Part shown: positions 40,473 through 56,500 of the stretch, one piece after another
Layout: every line of letters begins with the position of its first letter
How positions within the stretch are numbered: position 1 is the first letter of the stretch
DNA from: Coffea arabica
Taxonomy: Eukaryota; Streptophyta; Magnoliopsida; Gentianales; Rubiaceae
DNA length: 64,000 nucleotides
NCBI RefSeq assembly: GCF_036785885.1
Contig: NC_092312.1
Location: forward strand, 20,974,001 to 21,038,000
Direction of reading: 5' to 3'
The notes under the pieces: generated by a model
Seen by the model: the letters and a program-made list of their open reading frames with translations, nothing else
What the model was told of the DNA's origin: nothing
The model's database searches: none
Position numbers and translations under genes: made by a program

Positions 40473-46275
<5,803 letters not shown>

Positions 46276-47010
46276 TCAAATTGATTCCGTCCGTGATGGA
46301 CAAAAAACTCATCTGCCAATAGTTTCAGAAATTTTGTGTTCTGAATTCTGAAAGCAATTGTCTGTATGGTTTTCTTTGTTTTGTTTTCTCGTTCGGTCGA
46401 AATTTTTGTTACACTGCGAATAGCTTGATCCTTTAGCAGACCTTTTCTTTCGCTTATAAGAAATTTTTTTTTTTTGGGTTTTTCCAGAAGTAATTTACTT
46501 TTGCTAAGCCCACAAGCCCTGTTGTATTAGACATCCACCGTGATCACATTCTACTTCACTAACCGTCAAAGCCAACGAACATGTCTGTGCCGTGAGCTGA
46601 GGATAATTAGAAGAGACAATTCTTGGAAATAATAGACTCCTACATCAAACAAAAAATTTAACAGTTAAAACGTGTAGAAGGTTTCAAAAGTAAAATCCAC
46701 CCGTCATAAAATATGGGGATTAATCAGATGTTGGCCAACAATTCCCATTCTAGCAAAAGAAAACCTCGACGCAGAACTCAAATTCATCTCATTCGCTTCG
46801 CTCCTAAAATGATCCATCTAAAGGATGGTTTCACACCAACAATTTGCAGTTGCCTTTCTAGTACAGCATTTACCAGTATACATACACCCCTTAACTCTCT
46901 CCAGTGCAGTACTGTACTCCTCCTCCCACATATCAATATCATCTTCCCACCTCAAATTCCTTCATAATCATAAATTCATTACCCTTCTGGAAGAGAGCAA
47001 AAGAAAGAAA
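46276..47010. other. delta-COP 3' UTR and upstream region of the next gene
   Basis: The first part should be delta-COP 3' UTR, with a T run near 46467. The last 200-300 bases should be promoter and leader of the gene at 47011. No separate gene is seen. Confidence 0.5.
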
Positions 47011-47631
47011 ATGAATGGATATTCCAAGTTGATTCTTGTCAACAGCAAATCAAGATCCATTGATTTTTCAGATCTTAGTGCCATTGATTCAACTCTCTCT
47101 CGTCAAACCCAAAATGTCCACGAAAACATTCCTCCTAGTCCTACTAGTGAATCTGATGATCAAGATACCGACACCGTCGACCACCAAGACCACGATCAGT
47201 CGTCCCCTCCAATTCCAAAGCAGCAGCAGCAGCAGAAGCAGAAGCAGGATGAAGATGAACATCAAGCAGCCTGCAGTAGTGTCGGTGCAAAGTACTTGAG
47301 CAAGGACCGTTCAGTTTCCTCGGCTACTTCATCATCCCAGAGGTTCAAGTTGGAAAGGGAAAGAACCACAACAACAAAGAGAGGAATACAATCAGCACTG
47401 AGGAGAGCCTTCTCAACGAGAAGATCCTCAACGCCTTCAGTCTCTCATGAGAAGTATTGCAGGATCCACGACCAATGTGTTGCGATCCTACTTGATGATG
47501 ATGACGTCGATGAAGACGTTTTTGAAGCCATGGAAGACAATAATAATGTTACGGGTTCGAACTCAATAGGATCTCCGGAGAAGAAGAAATTTGGGATCTT
47601 GAAAGCCTGTAAGCGTATTCTTGGATTCTAG
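47011..47631 (+). CDS. Uncharacterised plant protein with SKSRSIDF and SVSHEKYCRIHDQ motifs
   Basis: A single-exon frame of 206 residues starts MNGYSKLILVNSKSRSIDFS. The same frame is open upstream to 46825, but MNGYSKL looks like the natural N-terminus and follows an A/G-rich leader (AAAAGAAAGAAAATG). The middle is acidic and Gln-rich (PKQQQQQKQKQ). A basic Ser/Thr-rich stretch, SALRRAFSTRRSS, leads to SVSHEKYCRIHDQ, an Asp run (LLDDDDVDED) and a C-terminal KFGILKACKRILGF. I recall SRSIDF plus YCRIHDQ-like blocks in small uncharacterised plant proteins, but no function is known to me. It is probably soluble or peripherally associated; no membrane span is seen. Confidence 0.78.
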   Translation: MNGYSKLILVNSKSRSIDFSDLSAIDSTLSRQTQNVHENIPPSPTSESDDQDTDTVDHQDHDQSSPPIPKQQQQQKQKQDEDEHQAACSSVGAKYLSKDRSVSSATSSSQRFKLERERTTTTKRGIQSALRRAFSTRRSSTPSVSHEKYCRIHDQCVAILLDDDDVDEDVFEAMEDNNNVTGSNSIGSPEKKKFGILKACKRILGF

Positions 47632-48400
47632 TACTACCAATAATAATTAAGCCATGAAATGTATGAGCTACAGATGAATCTGCTAATTCATCTTTCTTTT
47701 TCTGTCAGGATTTTGTTTAATTGCTTTGGTTTTACAAAGTCTGTTTAACTGCATGAGAGCAAATAAGATTAATCCACCTGGGCTAGTAACTATTCTTTGC
47801 ATCTTGCCTCCTCTAGTAGTAAACAATGGAGTAGGACCAAGATATGGAAAACCAAAGAGGAAGCTCCCATGGTTGGCTGCTGTTCATTATTCATCGTATG
47901 AAGAATAGTAAACTTGAGCTGCCATGAAACATTTTCCTTTTGACCTGGAGTAGTTCTTCTTACGATTCTCCATGTTGTTTTATGATAAGAATATAAATAA
48001 TTGTGCATGAATGCCACACCTGACATCTTTCACTATAAAATAACACTATGGCTCATAACATCAAATAGTTGAAAAATGTGACTATTATTAGCCTTCGGAA
48101 GCAGTGAGAGCATTCCTAAACAATATATATATATTTTTTTTACGTGCCTTGGAACTTATGCTTGACCTTAATTGTTGCAAGAATAGTCGGTGAGCATGCT
48201 TTTACCGTGCAATAGAAAACAGTAAAAAGAAACTGGTGGTGGGTAATTTGGGACTTCACAAGTTACTAGTTTCTATAATAATCCATATATGTACATGCAT
48301 GCTTTTTAGTACAAGGTCTAAATCTAGGACACTTTTTCAGTTAGCCACCAGGGAGTGCAGGGGTAAGAGTTTCGAAACCCTTTGCTTGCATTTTCCATTA
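47632..48400. other. 3' region of the 47011 gene and spacer
   Basis: Probable 3' UTR followed by AT-rich spacer. Small open frames on both strands lack any support. Confidence 0.5.
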
Positions 48401-48766
48401 GGAAAAGATCCATTTTTTGTCCCTAAATTTTGAGTTAAGGATACATTTCATTTCCAAATTTTTAGATGCATTATATTTAGTATATGAATTAATTATTTTT
48501 TGTCATATTTAGTCAAAAAATGGTAAATTGTTTAATTTGAATGAAGCAAGTCACGTGTTTTGCACGTGACCATTAAGTAAAAATAATTTTTCAATCAAAA
48601 TCAATGGCCATGTTAGCCTTTTCCGTCCAAATTGAATATTTAACCCTTTTTGGACTAAATGTTGCCCAAAATAATTAATTCATGTACAAAATGTAGTACG
48701 TCTAAAAGTTTGGAGACGAAATTTGTCCCTAACTTAAAGTTTAAGGACGAAAAATGGATTTTTCCC
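48401..48766. mobile_element. Foldback MITE of Mutator (MULE) type
   Basis: The two halves are inverted copies: GGAAAAGATCCATTTTTTGT at the left against AATGGATTTTTCCC at the right, pairing for about 150 bp. The centre holds a palindrome around GTCACGTGTTTTGCACGTGA. A perfect 10-bp duplication, TTTTCCATTA, lies at 48391-48400 and 48767-48776. Long arms with a 9-10 bp target duplication fit a MULE-derived MITE. No ORF. Confidence 0.85.
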
Positions 48767-49277
48767 TTTTCCATTAAGGATTTTCTAGAACATTTTTGGA
48801 GATAGTTTAATTTCTTTCTTTGAATTTTCAGTAGTTTAGCTCCTTATACATTCTTAGTAGTTTAATTGGATTCATTCCCATCCCCTTCCCCCCTCCTACC
48901 CCTACAGCTATAAGACCAATTATAAAAATGTGTACTAAAAATAGAAAATGGAACACTTCTTGATCTAGATTCCATATGATATGGCCTGCCTCACTCAAAG
49001 AAGAGTCTTAATGGTCCTACTTCACTCTTGAGATGATTGAATTATTCCAATGGGAGGATCACACCAATCGTCCCTCACATATTGCAAATGTGAAAATTTA
49101 ATCCTTCAGAACAAAAATGATCAGTTTTAGTACCTAACAAATAAAAATGGATCAATTTTAGTCTCTTTGCACTTTTCCAAGCAATTTTTGGCTGGAATGT
49201 GTCATGCACACATCACGTGTGCGCAAATTTTAAGGGGTAAAAATGGTGGACTACTTTAATGTTGATAAAAAAAAAAA

Positions 49278-49526
49278 GGGAGAACTGCACAAATAGTCCC
49301 TCACATATTGCAAATGTGAAAATTTCGTCCCTCAGATCGAAAATGATCAATTTTAGTCCTTATCAAATAAAAAAGGATCAATTTGAGTCCCTTTTCACTT
49401 TTCCGACTGATTTTTGCCCGGAATATCTCACGTGCACACCACGTGGCCAACTTTTCAAGGGTAAAAATGCCAAACCACTTATCTGTTGACCAAAACCAAA
49501 ATGTAAAGGACGAATACTGCCCAAAA
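49278..49526 (+). repeat. Inner MULE left terminal inverted repeat
   Basis: This 249-bp arm contains CCACGTGGCC-type G-box sequence (49439-49448) and probably the promoter of the GRF gene, whose ATG is 51 bp downstream. It is inversely repeated at 55113-55361. Confidence 0.92.
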
Positions 49527-49576
49527 TTCTTCTTCTTCTTCATTTCAACCAAACCCAAAAGCTGAGCCTCATCTCC

Positions 49577-49971
49577 ATGGCAGAACCACCAAATTGTAAT
49601 TGCGGTGTACCAGCTAGGGTGAAGACGTCGTGGACAGTTGAAAATCCAGGAAAGCGGTTCTACGGTTGCGCTTACTACGAAGTAAGTGTGCCTGATTTCT
49701 GTTTCTTTTTTCTTTTAGAAAATGTGAAATTTGAAGAGGTAATTTTGAACAGCATAATGGTGGTGGCGGCTGTGGCTATTTCAAGTGGTATGATACAAAC
49801 AGTTGCGAGAGGTGCGATAAATTAGTGAGACACACAAGAAGATTGGCGAAGAGATTAAGAGAGTTGGAGGCAAAGGTGGAAGAAACAAGACGCAAGGAGA
49901 AAATGATGAAATTGTTCCTGTTTGCGGCCTTTGTTGTATTCATAGTGCAGAATTTATTGAGCAAAGATTGA
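49577..49971 (+). CDS. GRF-type zinc finger, coiled-coil, transmembrane protein (MULE-borne)
   Basis: Two exons, 49577-49681 and 49753-49971, join in phase 0 to give 107 residues. The N-terminal GRF finger has CNCG (Cys7, Cys9), TSWTVENPGKRFYGC (Cys31) and GGGGCGYFKWYD (Cys42), the usual CxC...C...C ligands, with a second pair CERC just after. A charged helix, RLAKRLRELEAKVEETRRKE, is likely a coiled coil. A hydrophobic end, LFLFAAFVVFIVQNLL, is likely a tail-anchor membrane span. GRF fingers bind single-stranded nucleic acid in other proteins. It lies wholly inside the inner MULE, starts just inside the left terminus and faces the transposase gene. The role in transposition is an inference. 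Confidence 0.88.
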
Positions 49972-50824
49972 GTTGTGACTGGCATTTGTTGGTGCAGGTG
50001 GTGAACTGGGAACTGGGTGGTGAACTAGGAACTGGGTGGCTTTTATTTGTTGTACTTAGGTTGGGTTACGTTTAGTGGCCCTGTTGATTGTACAAATGGG
50101 AGTTGGAATGCAATTATGAAGCTTAAGTTCTTTCTAGTATATTGTGATTTTTTCTTGAATATGAGCTTACAGCACAAGATGGAATAAAAGTCTAACTTGA
50201 AAGATAATGCAGATGATAATGGCGATATTGCAGAGTTGGTAGGTAAAAGAATCTGTCAAAACTGCTGCTATACCGAAGCAGCAGCAGCAGGAGAGGGAAG
50301 AAAGCCGAAAGGGGAAGAAGGCATTAACACAAGATTTCATATTGCAGTCCACCATGTCTAGTCAGCCAAATATGAGACCAACAACATTAAAACCTGCCCT
50401 GCCAAAAACTTTTTAAGGATTAAGCCATATCAGAACTTGGCAAGGTTTCAACAACATTAACTAACTACTCAATATTTGTGTCAGTAAACAAAATTGGAGA
50501 CAACATAATTGTATATTCATTCTTCAGTCCTGCCAATGTCATCTGCTGAGGGTTCAACTAACCAATAATCAGTCCCTTCAAAAATAAGAAGAGCATGCAT
50601 TCCATTGCAATGAAAAAAAACAGTACATAACCGAGCCAAGTTCATTCATTACAATACGCCTGTTATAAAAAAAAATGCAATGAACTAAGAAGTCAATTCC
50701 ATTGCTCCAAAAAAAGGTCTGCTGAAGTTAAATACAAGACAAAAAGGCGAAAAATAATCCATTTGCAGCACTTTTTTGTAGATATCTTTGCAGTCATCCC
50801 TCTTTGCAATAACAGGCCAGTCAT
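49972..50824. other. Spacer between the two convergent MULE genes
   Basis: This holds both 3' ends. A short duplication of GGTGAACT(G/A)GGAACTGGGTGG sits near 49999-50038. I see no third gene. Confidence 0.5.
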
Positions 50825-53800
50825 CTAGGCCTTTTTAGCCCTCTTTGCAGCACTTTTAGAAGTAGATATATTTGCAGTATTCTTGGGCCTCTGATACAAA
50901 AAAAAACAATGAAGAAGTCATTACTTACAGTCAATAGCAATTTTTGCAGTCTTAAAAGTAGATATCTTTGCAGTCTCTTTAGATTATGCACGTAGTAGAC
51001 AATACTTACAGCCAATTCAGGTGGTTCCCATGGGTGTCTCTTATAGAGAGAGGCCAATGTTGAATCACAACTACTTCGAGTGTGTCCAAATCTCCGACAT
51101 ACACCACATCTGTACTTGACTTTCTTACCCTGACAATTGGCAACCAGAAATTCAAGTAAATAAATAATAGTATAGAAAGAAGTCAACATGCTATTATTAG
51201 TATGAACAAATAGAGAAACATGAACTGGAGATGTTGCATTCTTTGTTGTCAATGTTGAAGTAGGTGGTTGGCTGGTTGTAGGTTGATCTGGGATTTGACT
51301 GATGAGATCAAACAAGACTTGGTCATTTGTATCAGTCTCCAAGCCACTTGCACCAAAAACTGCTTTAGGTGTGAAATTGGACTGCTGAGGTTGGGACTGC
51401 TTGTTTGCACCAGGATTTATAGTGTTGGGAGTCTGCTGTTGTGATTGAGAGCCACTTGCACCAAAAACTGCTTCAGGTGTGAAATTGGACTGCTGAGGTT
51501 GGGACTGCTTGTTTGCACCAGGATTCATAGTGTTGGGAGTCTGCTGTTGTGATTGAGAGCCACTTGCACCAAAAACTGCTTCAGGTGTGAAATTGGACTG
51601 CTGAGGTTGGGACTGCTTGTTTGCACCAGGATTCATAGTGTTGGGAGTCTGCTGTTGTGATTGAGAGCTACTTGTAACCGCAGCAGCTTGTTGCTGGAGA
51701 TTCTCTTGATCATGACTGCTTGGACACTTCCTACTATTGTGGCCCTTCTGTTTACACTTTCTGCACTTATAATCCATTAGACCAACTCTAGACAGTCTCT
51801 TTGTTTGTCCTTGAAAAGTTGTTGTAGCTGGTGGCTCATCTGGCTCTTTTCTTCTTACCTTCTTTGGCCGGCCAGGAAGCTTGATGGTTTCAGGTGGTAG
51901 GACAGGCCCCTGTTTCAAATCCTTCCACAAATGCTCACCATTGAGAGGATATATTATAGGCCCATATGCCTTCATATAGGCCTCTTTTGAGTAGCATTCA
52001 TGAACAAAGTTCTCGGGAGACTCCTTTGTCAAAGCAATGGCACTTATTGCATGAGCACAAGGAATGCCATTTAGTTCCCACCTTCTACAACTACAAGTTC
52101 TGCTAGCCAAATTCACAGTGTACCTATCCCCATACATACATCTCACCTCATAATTCCAGTCCCCTGAAGGTGTAGCTATACATGCACTAGAAGCAGTTTT
52201 TACCTTTTCCAACTTTTTTAAAATTTTGGGACATACCTTTCCTGTATACTTCTGCATCCACTCCCTCTTATTCTCCATTCTAACCATTAAATAAAGTCGT
52301 ATTGTTTCCAACATACCTAGTATAGGCCTCTCCCTTGCTTCTAAAATGCTGGAGTTGAAACTCTCACAAAGATTGTTCAATAAAATGTCACATTTAGGGG
52401 AGGTTCTGAAGTAAGCTCTGGACCATTGCTGTGGTGTTGTGTTGTCAACCAACCATTGAAATGCACCCTCATCAACTGCTTTCAAAGCTTCCATCAAAGC
52501 CTTGAACAGATTTTTGTAAGGAGCTCTTGCAAGTGCCCAAATTCTCTCCTTTAATGCCAAACCACCATGCAGCTTTTTAAAGTTATTGTACATGTGTCTC
52601 ACACACATCCTATGCTCCACATCTGGAAGCAACTCTTGAATAGCTTGAATCAGTCCCTTCAACAAATAAAAAGGTGAAACCAGATCATTAAATTAAAACT
52701 AGCAAACTCAGTTTAAAAAAATCCCAGAAAAATACACTAACATACCTTTTGTTTATCAGTAATAATTGTCCAATGATTTTCATCTCTGATTTGGAGGTCA
52801 TTCAGCAATTCACCTACGAACCATTTCCAAGTCAGCTTGTTTTCTATTTCCACCACAGCATAGGCAATGGGGTACAACTGATCATTGGGGTCAATTCCTA
52901 CAGCTGTAAGCAACACACCCTTGTGGGGCCCTCTAAGATGGCAGCCATCTAACCCGACAACAGGCCTACAACCACTTAAAAAACCTGTCTTGCATGCATT
53001 GAGACAAATATACAACCTCTCAAACCTATCTTCTCCCTCATCATCTTCAACAGTGGTCATGAAAACATTTGAGCCAGGATTAGCCCTCTTTACTTCCCTA
53101 CAATAGTTTCTTAGTTTGTTGTATTGGGCTTCATGTTCACCATTAACTAAACTCTCTGCCTTTTTCTTAGTTCTATAAGCTTGCCACCTAGAGATGTTGA
53201 CATTAACATCAGTCTTCACTTTATCTGTGAGCGTACTCACTTTCATGTCGGCCATGGCAGCCAGCTCCTTTTTGTATCTATCAACCAAAAAAGTTGAATT
53301 TGCTAGTCCGTGGTCAAATGTCCTCCCACAACTGTGTTTACCTTGCATGCTCTTGATTTGAAAAGTCTTTTTGTCTAGCATAACAGCTGTAGAAACTTTC
53401 CAGCTACAGTCCTTGCAATAAGCCGTAACTCTTCTGCCATCATTTTTACTGAATTTTATCTTCCTTCCGTGAACCACTCCATGGCTCTTGCATGCCTTCA
53501 TGAACAACTGCTTACAAGTAAAAATCTGCCCAACCTCAAATTTGGGATCAATCATATCAGTTTCAGGGTTAAATTTTGGAAACTTAGCTCTTTTTCTTGG
53601 CTGATCTTCTTCTACTTCTGAGTCACACCAACTATCAAATTCATCTGAGTCAGTGGCATCTTCTTCCATCTCAGCATTCTCCACTTGACATGTTCTTTCC
53701 TTTGTACTCTTATTTGATTTGCAATTTTTGGCAATTTTCTCCCATTCAGCTTTTTTGTCTTTAACAGATTTTACTATGTCTTCTTCATCACTGAACTCAT

Positions 53801-54951
53801 AGTCACTATCAATGAACTTGTCACCATCAGCACATTCCTCATCTTCCTCAGCATGTGTCTCCTTCTTACTCTTCTTCTTTTTCTTAAATTTTTCAGCCTG
53901 CTCTTTATTTGTTGAGAATGTTTTCTTTAATGATTTCTCTTTTGGTGATTTGTTAGTAGAAGGTGCATTTTTTCCTGAATTCTGTACTTCTGAGTTTGTC
54001 CAATCTTGTTCTTTTCTAAAATTCTGATCAGGCCCTCCTATATTTGCTGCACTATCCCCTTTATCAGCAACTCTAATGTCAAATTCTGAAAGCATTTCAC
54101 CTAAGTTCTCTCCTATGGCTGCTTCCTCTATGTGTTTATTAGCTCCTGACTCACCAGCACCTATGCTATCCTTTTCACCCTCATTTTCTGATTGAGTTAC
54201 AGGAATATTAGTCAACATTATTTCTTCTACATCAGAAGGTTCTTCATGCACCTTACTACCCTGTTGATTTTCCTTAGGATCAGTCCCCTCTTTTGGTTTA
54301 CATGGTCCAGCTTCACATTCACTTATGGAGTAGGTTTTTAAGTGCACAAAGTATACATCAACCAAACCATATTTCACTCCATCCCTAGCCAAATCCTGAG
54401 CAACATCTTCACATAACACATACACTAACCCATCCTCCATGTTCTTCCCGGGTATCAAGTAATAGTATATTACAGTAAACTCAGGATAACCCAGTTTTTC
54501 TGCAACCCTATCAAGTGTACATATAGACCATCTGTCAGGATTGCAACAGTCAACAATTTTTACACTACCCCCGCGATATTCCTTGTTCGGCAACTCAGTG
54601 AATTCACCTCCATAGTGGACCCTAATGGAAAATCGATTCATACCATCTGCCAACCATTTAGGAGACAGTTAACAACAAAAAAATTGTTTTGGGACCGACA
54701 GCCCATCTATGTAAAGCGACAACACAGCACAATACAAGGGACCACATGTACTTACAACAATTTAATACATAAAATTGACCACCAGCAACCCTAATCAATA
54801 TAATAATGCTTCTTAACTGCACAAATCATGCTTATTTCAACTGTATTTAAACTATTCACATAGTATCTGACATCATTCCATAAATTTTACAGTTTAGGGT
54901 TTAGAAAAACATACCGTAATTTGGGATCCATTGAATGTCTTCTTCGTCCAT
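50825..54951 (-). CDS. MuDR-class MULE transposase
   Basis: Exons in transcript order: 54951-54915 (MDEEDIQWIPNY), 54646-52746, 52656-51010 and 50890-50825, all with GT/AG borders and matching phase; about 1216 residues. A further 96-nt intron near 51130-51225 is possible (about 1184 residues if removed). Domains: MuDR N-terminal fold (FSIRVHYGGEF to VDVYFVH, about 18-115); acidic/Lys-rich linker; MuDR DNA-binding-type domain (FEVGQIFTCKQLF to GKHSCG); DDE core with Asp579 (VVGLDGCHL), Asp643 (IITDKQKG) and a Glu near 744 (NLCESFNSS); SWIM finger Cys834, Cys836, Cys846, His848; zinc knuckle CRKCKQKGHNSRKC at about 944-957; Gln-rich triple repeat; second knuckle CGVCRRFGHTRSSC; basic tail KSAAKRAKKA. 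No frameshift or stop interrupts it. The start sits 160 bp inside the right terminus. Confidence 0.92.
51343..51666 (-). repeat. Three 108-bp tandem repeats in the transposase
   Basis: Each unit encodes 36 residues, beginning SQSQQQTPNT and ending EAVFGASG or KAVFGASG. The units differ at only a few bases, so the expansion is recent. Confidence 0.93.
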
Positions 54952-55112
54952 CACTCTGGTATGCCTGTTTCTTCTTCGCTTTAGTCACTAACACTCATTT
55001 CCATCAACATCAGTCCACTGCTGGGTAGTGGGTAGTGATAATTAAGTTTTTTTGTTTGGGTTGAGAGAAATCAGAGATGGAACGGTGAGTTAGTACCAAA
55101 ATGGAGATTTTT

Positions 55113-55361
55113 TTTTGGGCAGTATTCGTCCTTTACATTTTGGTTTTAGTCAACAGATAAGTGGTTTGGCATTTTTACCCTTGAAAAGTTGGCCACGTGG
55201 TGTGCACGTGAGATATTCCGGGCAAAAATCAGTCGGAAAAGTGAAAAGGGACTCAAATTGATCCTTTTTTATTTGATAAGGACTAAAATTGATCATTTTC
55301 GATCTGAGGGACGAAATTTTCACATTTACAATATGTGAGGGACTATTTGTGCAGTTCACCC
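55113..55361 (-). repeat. Inner MULE right terminal inverted repeat
   Basis: This is the inverse of 49278-49526 with about three mismatches. It probably carries the transposase promoter; the ATG is at 54951. Confidence 0.92.
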
Positions 55362-55371
55362 AAAAAAAAAA

Positions 55372-56500
55372 TGTGAGGGACCATTACTCCTCAACCTCCT
55401 TCAACTCTTCCAAACCCTAAATCTAAGCTTTATCACTAATGGCAGAAGTATGAAAAATTTGCTCGGTTAGTAGTTTGAAAGGAAGGAAAAAATGCTTGTG
55501 TAGTTTTGATCCTCCCACGTCTTCTGGTGTTAATTAATTAGAGTTAAATAGAGGGATTTCCTCTTCATACGTGGAAAGGAAGAATTTGGAGGAAAAGAAT
55601 TGCAACATCTAACTCTAAGATATAAAAACAAGAACCCAGAAACCAAGATGCAGAACTCTCAGACTCCAACCTTTTTTCTTCCAAAAAAACGGATAAAACA
55701 AAGAAAGGAGACCCCCAATTAACTCTTGCCGCTAGCATCCTCCTATAGCTTATCATCCAATATCCAACAATAGCTTCTGAAGATCTCCCAAAGGCCACCA
55801 AATATTCAACATCATTAAAAAAAAAAAAAAAAAAAAAACTTTCTCAATGTCTCTATAGTTTCGTATGCTTTTAACTCTTTCCCCACCCTTGGCAGAACAT
55901 CCAGTCCACCATTTCTATTATTATGCATTATTGGACAAGGTGAAAATCTATCCATGAAGAGCACTCAATTTTGAAATAGAAAATAACCATTAAAAAGTAG
56001 TACTTCTCACTCGAAGTCTTCAGCATAAATTGTACCAATGAAAGTGTCTTAATGCCCCCAATTTCAGATCTGGAGATAAGAATCATCCTTGACATAAGAC
56101 GAAATAGCAGGAAAAAATTAATTAAAAGAGTTAAAAGGAAAATCAAGATCTGGAGAGGGATGTTTCTTGGATTCACTTCATCCCACTTCAATCTCCTATC
56201 CTTCTATTCTCCTCGGGTTCAAACTCATGTTTTCTTCCCTCGACCCTCTCTTCATTCCTTCCTAGATCCGAATGGTCCAGAGACAAATACACAACTATTG
56301 CTTGAAAGTTTTTTGAGCGTGCATTTGATTTCTTTAGTCAAACTCCTTTTATTTTCATTTAATTAAGAGTCCAAGTTGATCTGAACTTTTGAAGACTTTT
56401 TGAATATTATTATGTGCAAAGTGTGATGCGCCTATTTTCTGTTTAAGGGATCTACAATTTAGGCGGTGGACCAAGTTCATGCAGGTATTTGCCTGTATTT
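55372..56500. other. Interior of the outer MULE, possibly captured host sequence
   Basis: This is the part of the outer element between the inner insertion and the outer right arm. An A run lies at 55819-55838. Open frames (55928-56191 minus, 56052-56366 plus) have no domain I recognise. Capture of host DNA (Pack-MULE) is possible but unproven. Confidence 0.5.

Larger units (their letters stand above)
49278..55361. mobile_element. Inner MULE, apparently complete and autonomous (6084 bp)
   Basis: Terminal inverted repeats of 249 bp at 49278-49526 and 55113-55361 begin GGGAGAACTGCAC and GGGTGAACTGCAC (reverse complement) and differ at about three positions by eye. Flanking A runs (49267-49277 and 55362-55371) fit a target duplication within a poly-A tract of the outer element. 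Inside are two convergent genes: a GRF zinc-finger protein driven from the left terminus and a MuDR-class transposase driven from the right. Near-identical termini and intact frames point to recent activity. Confidence 0.92.

Noticed and set aside
46825-47010. Upstream in-frame extension of the 47011 gene
   Set aside because: The extension is hydrophobic and unlike the rest of the protein, while MNGYSKL after an A/G-rich leader looks like the natural start. A leader segment cannot be fully excluded.
50891-51009. Hydrophobic C-terminal end of the unspliced transposase frame
   Set aside because: It lies downstream of a strong GTAAGT donor and is replaced by the basic tail exon 50890-50825, which fits phase and composition.
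54642-54653. Alternative non-ATG or internal start for the transposase
   Set aside because: A short upstream exon (54951-54915) with a GTATGT donor and a GGCAG acceptor joins in phase and gives a proper ATG, so a TTG start is not needed.
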